Assembly (NCBI RefSeq): GCF_937616625.2
Contig: NC_065571.1
Location: 57,521,651 to 57,585,650 of the forward strand
Direction of reading: 5' to 3'
Origin: Mercurialis annua
Lineage: Eukaryota; Streptophyta; Magnoliopsida; Malpighiales; Euphorbiaceae
Length of the DNA: 64,000 bases
Numbering within the stretch: the stretch's first letter is position 1; every line of letters starts with the position of its first letter. Below the pieces are notes generated by a model. That model saw only the letters and a program-made list of their open reading frames with translations. It ran no database searches and was not told where the DNA came from. The translations under genes were made by a program, and so were the position numbers. Positions 1 through 11,372 of the stretch are shown here, piece by piece.

Positions 1-951
1 CCGCAGCCTTGATGGACAACCAAAAACAAAAATAGTCAAACCGAATTTAAGGATTTTATAGTTTCATTTACTTTTTGGTTTAACCAAAATGGAAAAACTT
101 TTTCTTCTTTTTACAAATTTGAATATAAAAATAAAATAATTAAAATTTAAACTATATAAAATTCTGTAAAATCTTTTTGTTAATAAAAGTGTGCAAATAA
201 AATAAAAGTGTGCAAATATGAAGGATCAATTACGAATCTTTCAAATTTGTGTTTTGCAGAACACGCTAAAATTCATGATTTTTAAAGTGATTAATCGTTA
301 AATGGATTTTTAAATAATATATAAAATTTATCGCTCTTTATTTTAAATGTAAAAAACATATTTATATCTTTTTAAAATTACTAAATTTTATGAGAGGTTA
401 AATGGGTAAAAATAATAATTTAGATGTTTAGCGGGAAAACATTTAGTTAAGGGGTTAAATATAACAAATAGTATAGTTTGAGGATTAAATAGAACAAAAA
501 GAATAATTAAAAGATTCAATGGAACACGGAATTAATTTAATAGTCGCGACTCGCAGTAAACAAAGTGGTAAAGTTCAGGTGTTAAATAATATATTATGCT
601 ATAGGTTAAACCAAACTAAGTAGTCCATTCTTAGAAAATTAATTTACAAATTAAGGGGATAAATTGCTAATTTAAAAGACAATTAATTACAAATTAAAAG
701 GACAAATTGTATAAAAATAAATAAATTATCCATAATCATTAAATTTATATACTGATTTCTCCATAAAATTAATTTACATATTAATTGTTCATTACTTATA
801 AGTTGCGGTGCACATAAGCATGGTTATTTGATATGAACAATTTAAAAATCCCTTAAAAAAATAGAGATTGAATGCCACGACGTTGGGCGCCATTTCTGGT
901 TCGTACATAAATTGTGGAGAAAACGAAGAGAAACCAACACAATTGACATCC
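1..951. other. AT-rich intergenic region left of XRCC3
   Basis: No protein-coding potential is visible. The first 35 bases have a GCCTTGATGGACAA-like stretch that weakly resembles the 3' end of the SINE copy at 24901-25035, but it is too short to call. Several lines read like 'ggggttaaat..' repeat arms without a visible partner arm. The last part should hold the XRCC3 promoter and leader. An ATG at 872-874 opens a 12-codon upstream ORF ending with TAA at 908-910. Confidence 0.5.
872..910 (+). other. Possible upstream ORF in the XRCC3 leader
   Basis: An ATG at 872 starts a 12-codon frame that stops at 908-910, 41 bases before the XRCC3 ATG and in a different frame. If the transcript starts upstream of 872 it would be a short uORF able to dampen XRCC3 translation. 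There is no transcript evidence, so this is inference from position only. Confidence 0.3.
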
Positions 952-1812
952 ATGACATTGACACCTGAAGATCTGCTGAACCACCCCATCCCCGCCCTAA
1001 AATTGACCCTCGGTTGCCCCATCCTAGACTGCTCTCTCAACGGCGGCGTCCCATGCAATTCAATAACCGAAATAGTTGCCGAAAGCGGCACCGGCAAGAC
1101 CCAACTCTTCCTCCAACTCTCCCTTAACGCCCAGCTCCCACTCTCTCTCGGCGGCCTCTCCGCCTCCTCTCTTTACATCCACACCGAATTCCCATTCCCA
1201 TTCCGCCGCTTGCACCAACTCTCCGATTCATTTCAGTCTCGACACAGTCAAATATTTACCAATAATAACGTTAATCCGTGTGATAATATATTTGTAGAAA
1301 GTGTACAGTCTGCCGACCAACTGTTCGATATAATGCCTAAGATAGAATATTTTTTGTTAAATTCGAAACTGAAGCTTCCTGTTAGGTTAATTGTGATTGA
1401 TTCTATTGCAGCTCTTTTTAGGTCCGAGTTTGAGAACACGGGAAGCGATTTAAAGAGGCGATCGTCCTTGTTTTTCAAGGTTACGGGGAAGTTAAAGGTA
1501 TTGGCAAGGCGGTTTAATTTGGCTGTTGTTGTGAGTAATCAAGTGGTGGATTATATGGGCTCTGGTGATGGAGTAAATGGTGTGAGGATTGGTAATTTGA
1601 GCAGCTTGTGTTCCTCCGGAAGAAGGGTTTGTCCGGCATTGGGGTTAGCATGGGCTAATTGTGTGAATTCGAGGCTTTTCTTGTCGAGGCAGGAGAATGG
1701 CGAAGGGAATGGAGGCGAAAGGCGGCTTCATGTCGTCTTTGCGCCTCATTTACCCTATTCGTCATGCGAATTTGTTATTAAAAGAGAAGGGGTTTTTGGA
1801 ATTCAAAGATAA
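952..1812 (+). CDS. XRCC3: DNA repair protein XRCC3 homologue (RAD51 paralogue)
   Basis: RecA/RAD51-family ATPase of 286 aa. XRCC3 works with RAD51C in homologous recombination, stabilising or resolving RAD51-bound intermediates in nuclear repair and meiosis (family knowledge). Seen here: Walker A AESGTGKT at residues 43-50, Walker B LIVID at 146-150, the XRCC3-typical GGVPCNSITEI lead-in, the HTEFPFPFRRLHQL block (77-90), and near the end SSGRR and GLAWANCVNSR. The length fits plant XRCC3 (about 300 aa). The whole protein is in one exon. The frame is open upstream to 868 but has no ATG before 952, so 952 is the start; the residues just after it match the family N-terminus. A 12-codon uORF (872-910) lies in the presumed leader. 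It is the only complete gene here on the plus strand; the other plus-strand gene runs off the right edge. Confidence 0.93.
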   Translation: MTLTPEDLLNHPIPALKLTLGCPILDCSLNGGVPCNSITEIVAESGTGKTQLFLQLSLNAQLPLSLGGLSASSLYIHTEFPFPFRRLHQLSDSFQSRHSQIFTNNNVNPCDNIFVESVQSADQLFDIMPKIEYFLLNSKLKLPVRLIVIDSIAALFRSEFENTGSDLKRRSSLFFKVTGKLKVLARRFNLAVVVSNQVVDYMGSGDGVNGVRIGNLSSLCSSGRRVCPALGLAWANCVNSRLFLSRQENGEGNGGERRLHVVFAPHLPYSSCEFVIKREGVFGIQR

Positions 1813-3431
1813 TGGCTTTTGTTTTGTACAATGTGGCTTCATCTGAAGGTAAGGTATAGATTTTCCCTGGAAATTTCGGAAAGGAGAATTTGCTATAATC
1901 CATGTCATGAAGCATGCGCAAGGTCATACGATGGATAAATATCCGATCCTGGCAAGATCGAGCACTGTCCTTTTATCGTTATTCTTGCTTCACCAACATA
2001 GTGCTCTGGACCTTCTCGAGCCTTCATCGTTAGGATACTTCCAATTTCCATAACATGGCAACTAGCTAGCTATGCTGCTGTCGATGTAAAAAGTTTGAAA
2101 TAGCTATTAAACAGAAAAGAATGCAGAATATTTGTGTTAATTATGCTGCTATATTTACAACACTCTTAAACGCAAAAGAAACCAAATGACATCTGTAGTG
2201 GAAATTAACTCAAAAGAAACCAAAGGACATCTGCCCTTGTTCTTATATATTTTGTTTTTGTTTTTTAAGAGGTTATCTTAACACGGGAAATTCTAAATTA
2301 AACCTGTTTCATTTTTCATGTACTTATCTAATGAGGTGTTAGAAAATCTAACACAATTTTCTCTCTTTTCATTATTTTTTCTTTTTTCTCATTTCTCTAA
2401 CACTTTATTGGATAGATACATGAACTTTACACACTATATAGTACAGTGAATAAGCAAATTTATTCTCCACACGTTGGTATGGCCCCGAACAAAGGGTTTG
2501 TAGGTAAGTTTTATTTGTTAATTTTACTTTATCTAGGTGAATTCGCTCCATTTTAAAGTAAAGATGACATTTTTTTTCTATAAAGGAAATTTTACATATG
2601 CACACATCTAATAACTGATTGCGGTGATTTGTTATGTGGATTAACCGAAGCACCAGACATTCTTCTTTTAAAGTTCAATTATTATTTTGGAAAATATGGC
2701 AAGCCAGATGATAGATGGTCTTCTATTAGGTTTACGATGTGTTTGTATGTTGTAACCAACTCGGCATATCGTAATTTATATTAGGAGGCAACTACTTGCA
2801 TAGCCAAATAGTTTACTGTGCCAAAGTCATCGTAGAAAGTTTATTAAAACTATTTCATCTTGCTCTTTTCTCTTTCTTATTTATCCTTAATTAAACTTTT
2901 AAGTTCGTATTGTGTCTTTTCTTTAAATTCGTTGACTTACTAAATAATTTTCTTTAAATATAAAATTACAAAAAAAATTTGAACAGAAATTACTAATATC
3001 TATACTAGTACTCTAAACAGTTTTTACTATAATTGTCATGACATTATTAATTAAATTTCTTATGCAATATAAATATTTAATCCACCTAAAGAACTATGTT
3101 TTTTCCTAAAATGATATTATATCTATATAATCTATAATCAAAATTGAGTTGATTTTTAATATCAATAACTAATCAACTATAATTTCAATTAAATCAACAG
3201 TGGAATCAATTTAAAATACTTTAGTTATTTTAAGTTTTAACTTAAATTATTATAATGATGTTAATTATTCAAACTAATTTTTAATTTAGATAAATATTAT
3301 AATATTTTATTTCTATTTATTAAAATTTTGAATAGAGCTTAATCATATCATTTTTTTTATAAAAAATTGAATAAAGTATATTATCGTTAGAATTTTTCAT
3401 AAAAAATGTAAATAATAAATTTTAAATAGTG
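1813..3431. other. Intergenic, XRCC3 3' region and AT-rich DNA
   Basis: The first few hundred bases are the probable XRCC3 3' UTR. Beyond about 2300 the sequence is AT-rich with no family hit I can recognise. The short frames present lack any domain signature. Confidence 0.5.
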
Positions 3432-3439
3432 ATATTTAA

Positions 3440-3570
3440 ATGTGTGCCTAGCTTGGATGGCTAAGGCGTCTCTAAGTGTATTAAGAGTTTGTGAGTTCGA
3501 ATCACGCCTCGATAACTAACAAACTAACAATTGAGACTCTAAAGAGTCGATCACCACCTCTAACAAAAAA
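3440..3570 (+). mobile_element. tRNA-derived SINE with TSD
   Basis: A 131-bp unit with a Pol III box A-like TAGCTTGGATGG (3449-3460) and a box B-like GAGTTCGAATC (about 3494-3504), ending in an A run. It is flanked by the direct repeat ATATTTAA at 3432-3439 and 3573-3580, as expected for target-primed insertion. It is not a functional tRNA: no acceptor stem closes. It is a different family from the SINE at 42509-42680. Confidence 0.6.
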
Positions 3571-3580
3571 ATATATTTAA

Positions 3581-4743
3581 GTTTTAAAAACATAAAATAA
3601 ATTATTGACAAAAACAATAAAAAATTAAAAGAGAAATACTCTGTGAAATAAATTTTATATTTGTCCATTTAGCAATTAAAAGTAGGGTCCAATGTCCACT
3701 GATAGAATAAAAATAATTGTAAAAATATTATATATAGACTATATATTTTGATTTCTATATTTATTTAAGTGAGGGTTATATTAGTCAAGTTATATAAATT
3801 ATTGAGTTGGGTTATAAATGATGGAGTGGAACTGATTTATATTTGACATTAAAGATAACATGATACTTAAAAGAGGGTTATATATAAAAGATTCCTTAAA
3901 AATGTAAAAAAGAGATGCACAAAAAACAATAAGTATAGAATATATAAATTCAGATAAGACAACATATAATACAAATAAATTCACAAGAAATATCACATAA
4001 ATTAATTTATGATTCATCGTTTTACCAAGAAAATGATAAAATACTTAAACGAGCCATATTGTCAAAGAATTGATGTTCAGACTGCCTTTGAATTTAGAGA
4101 CAGTGAAACTTAACTCGAATTTGAATTAGATTTTGAGCCTCAACTTTCACCAAATCTTGAGCTTGTAAAGAAAGATGGAGCTTAATTTAAGTTAAAATTT
4201 AATTCTAAATCTGAATTGTCATGTATACTTTCAGTTTTTTTATATTTTTTATTTGTAGTATAATACAAGATTAAAAATTAATATTTTTTAAATAATCAAA
4301 TCACTCTTTTGATTCAGTATGCACCGCCTATTTTTTTTTCCAGAACTACTAAAATAATTTTATGCAATCACATAAATTTAATTGTATTATTAAGTCCATC
4401 CATTTCTTGTAATGATTAATACTAATTAAAAAAGTGGATAAAGTTTTTTAGTTAAGTTTACTCTAATATCTTATTTAAGTAAAGATTATAAATTTAAATG
4501 TCTAATATAACTAAAATTTATCATTAAAATTCATTTATCATTTATAGATAGCTAGTCATGAAATGTTATAAGATGTATCACGCATAGTATGCTTTAACTA
4601 TATATAATGAGAAAATTGTGAAGAAGTTGAGAGAATAATCATCCTTTAAGAAAATAAAAAGAAAAAATATCATGATTTAGTTGTAAATGGTAGGAGCAGC
4701 CAACACAAAACAAATGAACCGATGCTTTTTTTACTAATGTTAT
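3581..4743. other. AT-rich intergenic region, no gene seen
   Basis: No coding signature. 4080-4220 contains GAACTCGAATTTGAAT-like sequence reminiscent of degenerate hAT subterminal DNA, not assignable. Confidence 0.5.
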
Positions 4744-4752
4744 TATATTTTT

Positions 4753-5123
4753 GACCTAATTACTTAAAAAACCCACTTTATAACATTCTTTCGTTTATAC
4801 CCTCATGTAGAAAAAAGTTCATTTGTACCCTTTTTTTGATTTTTCATTTTCATCTCTACCCTAAAATTTAATTTTTTTACAATTAAATTAATTAAAGGAT
4901 GAAAACATTATAAATGATTAATAATATTAATGTCTAATTAGAATATAAGCCAAATATAAAGGATCATTTTGAATATTTTTCTAAATGAAAAGAGGTCAAA
5001 TTAGCTCTTTAGAGTAGAGACGAAAATAAAAAAATCAAAAAAAAGGTACAAATGAACTTTTTCCTAGATCAGGGTATAAACGAAAAAATATTATAAGGTG
5101 GAGTTTTTTAAAATAATTAGGCC
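4753..5123. mobile_element. Mutator-like MITE, copy 1 (long TIR, 9-bp TSD)
   Basis: 371-bp foldback element. The left arm GACCTAATTACTTAAAAAAC and the reverse complement of the right arm (GGCCTAATTATTTTAAAAAA) pair for well over 100 bp, including a TTTATACCCT and a TTCATTTGTACC block. Flanking 9-mers TATATTTTT (4744-4752) and TATATTTTA (5124-5132) match at 8/9, the TSD length of Mutator-like elements. A second copy of almost equal length is at 26423-26795. Confidence 0.8.
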
Positions 5124-5132
5124 TATATTTTA

Positions 5133-5406
5133 TTGCCCACCGACCAGATTTAAGGTTAAATAAATCAGTTTAATAGTAAATAAAATTTTGAGAGAATAAA
5201 TTTTGTTATAATATTTAATGCTGAATAAGATATATTTATAGGATTTAAAAAGTAATCCTAATTAATGTAGAAAAAGGAAATAATTTAAAGCAGATGAAAA
5301 ATGCTAATTAGAGGCATAAATTTTTAAAGGTCCGAAAAGTGCCTCCGATTAGATGATGAATTTCGAAGCTGAAAATGCACCGGTTATGGATAAACCCGAT
5401 AACTAA
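5133..5406. other. Short intergenic stretch
   Basis: Nothing recognisable; AT-rich. Confidence 0.4.
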
Positions 5407-5946
5407 TGCTCGCTCCGGTCCATAATATTTGTCGCATTTGGCTTTAGCGCAAGAACTAAGAAAACAATTAATATGTCTTAATTTGTAAATAATTTTATTA
5501 AGTTAACCCTATATTGAAACTTGTTTACATTTATGACTAACATTTTCATTTGTTTATTGTATTCTTTTAATAAATTAATGAGGGGCAAACATGGAAAAAT
5601 AGCAATTAATGCTCTCTTGATATTATAACATGACAAATATTATGGACCAAAAGAATTTCTCAAATACGACAAATATTATGGACCGGAGGGAGTATAGATC
5701 TATGAATCAGTTTATAACTTCTTTTTATATTATTTAATTATATTTTATTGCTATTTTTCCATGTTTGTCCTCTATGATTTTATTGAAAAAATACAATAAA
5801 TAAATGAAAATGGTAGTAATAAATATAAACAAGTTTTAATGTATGGTTAACTTAGTAAAAGTGTTTACAAATTAAGACATATTAATTGTTTTCTTAATTC
5901 TTGTGTTAAAAGCAAATGCGACAAATATTATGGACCGGAGGGAGTA
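5407..5946. mobile_element. Two Stowaway/Tc1-type MITE copies in inverted arrangement
   Basis: Termini of the form CTCCCTCCGGTCCATAATA with TA target sites are found at 5407 (as TGCTCGCTCCGG), in inverted form at 5668-5694, and again in inverted form at 5914-5946. The interior 5455-5610 is repeated in reverse complement at about 5745-5915 (shared CAAACATGGAAAAATAGCAA and ACAATTAATATGTCTTAA blocks). So copy 1 (5407-5694) and a truncated copy 2 (to 5946) face each other and form a long inverted repeat. A degenerate relative lies near 40360-40625. Confidence 0.72.
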
Positions 5947-6876
5947 TCTAATTATAATATGAAGAACACTTGAAAAGTTGATTTGCTGGTAGGTTTTAGT
6001 TTGGTTAATGAATTTTTGCTGATCATTTTTTCACTATACCTTCCCAAACCCCATCATTATACGGTCACAATCCTGATAAATTGATTGGGAGATGGAAGTT
6101 TTTGGTTTATATATGGTTTTGGAAATTGAATATTTTGACTCACCCGACATATTTTTTAATTCGGTTCGGTTTCCAAAATAAAAATAGATTAGAAAGGTCG
6201 GGTTGGAATGAAAATATCAACCAAATTGGCCGGTTGGTTCAATTTACAAGATTTAAAATTATATAAAACTAAATCGGTTTGATTTAAAACAAAATCAAAC
6301 AAATAATTCAGTTCAAACCAAATGCAAACCTCCTACTAGCAATTGCTTTGGTGTTCATGATGTTCAAGAGCTGCCACACTGTCATTCTATACAACTGGAT
6401 TGGTATGCTATTTTCAGGTAACTAATTAGGGCATAGGATTACATGTTAAAATTAAAAAATCCGAGATATAACCGATGAACCGGTTAAATCATAAACCATT
6501 CATGTAGCCAGTTAAGAACAATGGTTTTATAGAAATTACTCGATGTGTTCAAATGCTAAATTGTCCATTTTTTTCCCCAAAACATTTGTCTATTTTAAAG
6601 TTCACTATCTTTATATTGTCGTTATTAAAAAAAAATTAGTTATAATATTTAATAGGGTATAATAAGAAAAATTAAAATGATTTAACATATTAATTTTTTT
6701 TTTAAATAATGTAAAAAGGAATTTTACATTTTCATCTGATATATGAAGATTGGAGTTGATTTCATTATTAAGTGCTAAACTTCAGTTAATAATGGGATTT
6801 GATAATGTTTTGAAAAACAAAAAGTAATTTAATGTTAGGTGATTTTGAAAAGTTTTAGAAAAAGAAATTGGTAATA
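5947..6876. other. Intergenic with possible hAT relic
   Basis: 6100-6320 carries several CGGTT/AACCG-type motifs (for example AATTCGGTTCGGTTTCC) typical of hAT subterminal DNA in this window, but no clear TIR or TSD. Nothing else is recognised. Confidence 0.4.
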
Positions 6877-6949
6877 CACGCCCAGTGGGACTCGAACCCA
6901 CAATCGCCTGATTAGAAGTCAGACGCCTTATCCATTAGGCCATGGGCGC
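6877..6949 (-). tRNA. tRNA-Arg (anticodon TCT)
   Basis: 73-nt cloverleaf on the minus strand. The acceptor arm GCGCCCA pairs with TGGGCGT, with a terminal G-U and discriminator G. The D arm, the anticodon stem TCTGA/TCAGG with loop CTTCTAA (anticodon TCT, decoding AGA), and the T arm GTGGG-TTCGAGT-CCCAC are all intact. There is no intron and CCA is not encoded, as usual for a nuclear plant tRNA. Internal promoter boxes A and B are intact. Confidence 0.96.
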
Positions 6950-7128
6950 TCTGCTTTTCTAGAATATTTTGTAATTTTTAAAATCAATGACTAATGTGTG
7001 AAATAGAAATTCCCCCCGAATTTGACATAAAATATCAAAAAAATCTTGTAAAAGCTTTTGTTACACATCAACCCACAACTTGGTTATTTAGCATCAAAAC
7101 AGCCCTTCTAACACAAAATCCCCTGAAA

Positions 7129-7356
7129 AGAAAAATTCTTATATGAACCTAATTTGCCATGTAAAATTATGAACTTTTCATTAAATACATGACACGTGGC
7201 ATTATTAAATATTATGTCCAATCAATAAATATCACATTTATTAATAATACTTTAATTTTTATTGATTGGACACAACATTTAATAACGACAAGTGTCATGT
7301 ATTTAATGAAAAGTTCATAATCTTACGTGGCGAACTAGGTTCACACAAGAATTTCT
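7129..7356. mobile_element. Foldback MITE with 9-bp TSD
   Basis: 228-bp element. The arms pair for about 100 bp: TATGAACTTTTCATTAAATA and GTCCAATCAATAAA blocks occur in both arms. Ends are AGAAAAATTCTT and AGAAATTCTT. Flanks CCCCTGAAA (7120-7128) and CCCCCGAAA (7357-7365) match at 8/9, consistent with a Mutator-like MITE. Confidence 0.72.
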
Positions 7357-7365
7357 CCCCCGAAA

Positions 7366-9264
7366 GAGAGTGAGATTGCTAAACAGATAAATTAATACTG
7401 ATTAGTTATAATTTAATACTAATTAAACACGATTAAAATTCTAATTTAAATTAATTATTCTGATTAAACACCTAAACCTAATCAACTAGAAACTGCTGCC
7501 ACTTAATTTTGTCGAAAACCGCTCTTCAGACGAGGAGTTGTTGCTCCTAAAGAGCAGATATGCTCCTTCACATTGAAAGAGCAATAAATCTTCTTCTGAG
7601 AAGCACATATGCTCCTAGCCTGAGACGAGGAGCTCTGCTTCTCGCCTGAAAGGAGCAGATCTACTCTAAGTTTTGCATATTACATGTCATTTATATTGTT
7701 TCCAAACACATTTATATAGCATGTAAACAGTAGAAAGGATCTCTTCTTTTTCTTCTACTTTTATATCTTCAATAATTATTATGTCATCTTGCCATTATAT
7801 AAATATATGTACACAATTATAAATATATTTTAATAATACTAACATACATTTATAAAAAAGAAATTAAAACACTTGTAATATATATTATAGAAAAATTGAG
7901 AAAATTTTAAAAAATAAAATAAATTTATGTTTTGATAAAATAATATATATGAACAGATAGAATTGAATAAAGAAAAATAAATATCTAATACGTGTATTCT
8001 TTACAGTTTTTATTTTCATAAAATTTTATTAAAATCTATTTTCAAAGTGTAAAGGTCTGATTAATATTATATGTTAAATATCAAAGTGTTTTAGTAAAAA
8101 GGATAATTGTCAAAAACTAATGGAAGGGATTTTCAGTGTTATATAAGTAAGATTTCACAATTCTATAGTACTCCTTCTGTCTTATTTTGAAAGTCTCATT
8201 TGCCATTTTCAAATGTCCTATTTTAAAAGTTTCTATTTCTATTTTTAAAATATTTTTATATTAATTTTTTCTGTTTATCCATCATTTACTCATTTTAAAG
8301 GGATTTTATGAGAAATTTTATTATCAGTAATAGGAATAAAATATGGAAATAAAAATAAAAATAAATGTGTTCTTAATTTTTGTAACTTTCTGATGTAATA
8401 CACCAAATTTCAAGATTTGAAAGTAATAATAATAATACCAGTCCAAGCTACAAGTTGTAGACTTTTTTTATAAGTGGAATTTCACTTATTAATAAGTCTT
8501 GAAAACAGCTTTTGGTTCCTAAATCTTTAAATTATTTTCTGTTGAGTATTATGTTGTTTTCTTTGTTTCCTATAGTAGTTCAAAAGGTTAGAAAATAGTA
8601 CATTATTTTAGCCTCTACCATACCTCAAATGAATAAATTTTTAATTTAATTTTATTCTTGAAAATCTCCCCCCAAATCCTGGTAAAATGACTATAAAAAT
8701 GTAGCAATAACTAACACAAGCTAAAGAACAATTATTTTTACAATCCTCTCCTCTCTCTCTCAAATATAATACCCTCAAAAGTTCTTCTTTTGTTTTTTGC
8801 TTCAGCTGTCGTTAATGGTTTATTTTTATGGTTGGCGGTAGCCATTTTTTTTTATTACTTTAGAATAAAATAAATGACCGACTCTTTTTCATCTTTTTTA
8901 TTTTTGTTGGTAAATCTATCAACGAGGCGAATCAATTTCAATACATATACAAATCAAGAATCAGAGATAGATTAGGACCTTTGAAGATTAAAGATAAAAT
9001 TGTTATAGGTTATGTTAGTATTTTTTTATAACTATTTTACAGCGATTGTGCTTTTATAAAAGTTTTGCTGTTCTTTCTTTATGAAAAATTTGTTTTTTTT
9101 TTATGAATAGTTTGTTAGTTTTCTATTAGACAGAGAAAGATTGGATCCTATTTTGATAAAGCAATTATGTAATTTTGATTATATTTTATAAGACGATCTG
9201 CAAATCAAGATTTACATCTTGTTGCATGTCAGGTCATTAGAGACAGTTATACCATTTATAAATT
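7366..9264. other. Intergenic; GCTCC/GGAGC motif cluster and MITE end
   Basis: 7530-7672 has a cluster of short GCTCCT and AGGAGC/AGAGCAGAT motifs in both orientations. At about 8169 a Stowaway-like end (TACTCCTTCTGTCTTATTTT) appears without a clear partner. The remainder is AT-rich with no gene. Confidence 0.45.
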
Positions 9265-9553
9265 GGGTTAATTGCAAATGCATATACGAACTTTATCCTA
9301 ATTTGCAATTACAACATAAACTTTAAAACTTGGCAATGTCGGTAACCAACTTTTATTTTTTGGCAAATTGGTACACCGACTAATCACGCAACGACACATG
9401 ACGGTATATTACAATGTCCACGTTAGTGTTTTTCGTGTTTGGTGTATCGATTTGCCAAAAGTGTAAAGTTCGTTACTAATATTGCCAAGTTTCAAAGTTT
9501 ATGTTATAATTGCAAATTAGGATAAAGTTCGTGTATGAATTTGCAATTAACCC
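9265..9553. mobile_element. Foldback MITE with arms of about 110 bp
   Basis: The left end GGGTTAATTGCAAAT is mirrored by ATTTGCAATTAACCC at the right. The arms continue to pair through ACGAACTTTATCCTAATTTG, ACATAAACTTT and AAACTTGGCAAT. The centre contains ACACATGACGG-like unpaired sequence. No convincing TSD was found. Confidence 0.7.
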
Positions 9554-11372
9554 ATTTTTACACATGTAACTGCTCATATTATTAATGAAGGATTATTCTA
9601 TTATCAAAAAAAAAAGCTAAAGAGCATTTACCACGAGGAAATAAAGGGTCCATTCTTATAGTTTCAAAGACATTTTTGGATATTAACTTTGGATCATGAA
9701 ATTGAAGATTGAGTTGAAATCAAATTTGGTATGCATATACATTTTTGTGTGGCTATGATAGGGAATCTAAACAAATACAATACCCTATTCGCTACTTTCA
9801 CTACCCTAATCCCATACTTGTAGAAGAAGAGGTGTTGCCAATTTCTTACCATCTTCCTTCATGTGTCCACTCTTCAGACACTTCTTCATCGCCCTGCATA
9901 ACGAACACCTTTGAGGTTAGATATAGTCCCTATCGGCAAACTGAACCAAAACTAGGAGACAACTGGTTCAAACCGAAGACATTTGGATTTTCATTTTCCA
10001 AAATCAAATCCAAACCAAACCTGTAAGGATTAAATATTCAAGCCTAACAGTAGGTTCAATTGGTCTTTTTGATTCGGTTTGTACTAAACTAAGCTGAAAT
10101 TCTTTTACAAACTAAACCGAAAAACTGAAATATTTTTATCATGCCAAACTGAACCAAATTTCGGATTGATAACCGGTTTTTGCACACCCCTAACCAAATT
10201 TAGTGACTCAAAGAACAAAACAAGGGAAGAAATGAGGGCTTCGAAGAATATATTTTAACTTGTGAAGACTAAATATGCGCTCGTCATTTAAAGAGAGAAT
10301 AGCTAGGTAGCACCGACGTGGATACTGAAAAACGGCATATTTGGACACGGACACTGCGAAACGGTAGTGTTATTTTAAGGTTTCCTATGTCAAGTTACAA
10401 GCCCAAAACTGCTAAGTGTACGACACATTTCCGGAATAAAAAACGTTGACTCAATGAAGTGCACGTACTGCCGAAAAGAACATAGAAAAAAGTGAATTTG
10501 AAAGCTTCAATGCCTTACAATACAACATGTGTAAGAGAAAGCTGTCTAACATCGATTCTACTTATCTATTCGTGATTTGCTCCGAGAGCGATAACCACAC
10601 ATGATATGTTCTATAGTACATGATTTTGTTGAAAAGAAAGAACTACTAAATTCCCATTGCCAAAAATCCACAATTGAATCACTAAGAACGCTACATTACA
10701 AACGAAGAGGGCTGAAGGGAACTGAGTTTCAAATGTCATATTTTTTGTGCTGCCTATTGCCACAATATGCCGCATTACAAAATTTTAAGTTATATCAGAA
10801 CACTCAATGAACATCGATCAGCAATTGACATACATGAACATGTTTTGGTGGATTTTTCTGTTCAGCCACTTAAGACTCGTAGTCATATATGTAGAAGCCC
10901 TAGGTCTTAACAAGTTGCTGGCATGGGATGACACCTAATGTCGGTCTCAATTAGTGAATGCCTTCCTCAGACATAATTTTTTCTTCTGTCATATAACTTT
11001 CTCTACATCAAACTTGGATTTGGAATTATACTTTGGATTTTGTTTACTAATTTATACACCATGACATTAGAATAAGTAGCAGGCACTGTATCAGCCAACT
11101 GGTGTCTGGTTTCCATGGTGAATATGCTTTAACTCCGACCAAATGGTCAAAAAGGCAAACAAGCAGCATAATGACTAATTTCCTAGGAAAAAAATAAAAA
11201 TTCAACCTCAACTTTTATATTGAATCTGAGGATAGTGGTGATAGAAACATTAGATAGCACATAAGGAGCAGAGACTAAAAACCATTCTTAAAATAGTAAA
11301 GTGCAAACGAAGGATTCAGGACAAAACAATTACCTTTCAAGCTGATAACTAGTAGCAATATATCACTTCCAC
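9554..11372. other. Intergenic with hAT-type fragment; 3' region of syntaxin-like gene
   Basis: 9935-10192 is rich in AAACTGAACCAAA and CGGTTT motifs and ends with TTTTTGCACACCCCTA, the reverse complement of a hAT-type TAGGGGTGTGCA end. The left end is degraded. 10300-10440 (GACACGGACACT) is repeat-like. About 10.5-11.37 kb would include the 3' UTR of the minus-strand gene that follows. A 93-codon frame at 9745 has no recognisable domain. Confidence 0.45.

Noticed and set aside
1..35. 3' end of an AngioSINE at the window edge
   Set aside because: Only about 20 weakly matching bases; the diagnostic CCGGATTAGTC core is outside the window if it existed.
3440..3520. Possible tRNA gene
   Set aside because: Box A/B-like motifs present but no closing acceptor stem or proper anticodon arm; TSD and A tail make it a SINE.
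9745..10026. 93-codon open frame
   Set aside because: Overlaps the hAT-type fragment, has no domain or family resemblance, and its C-terminal half is translated AACCAAA repeat.
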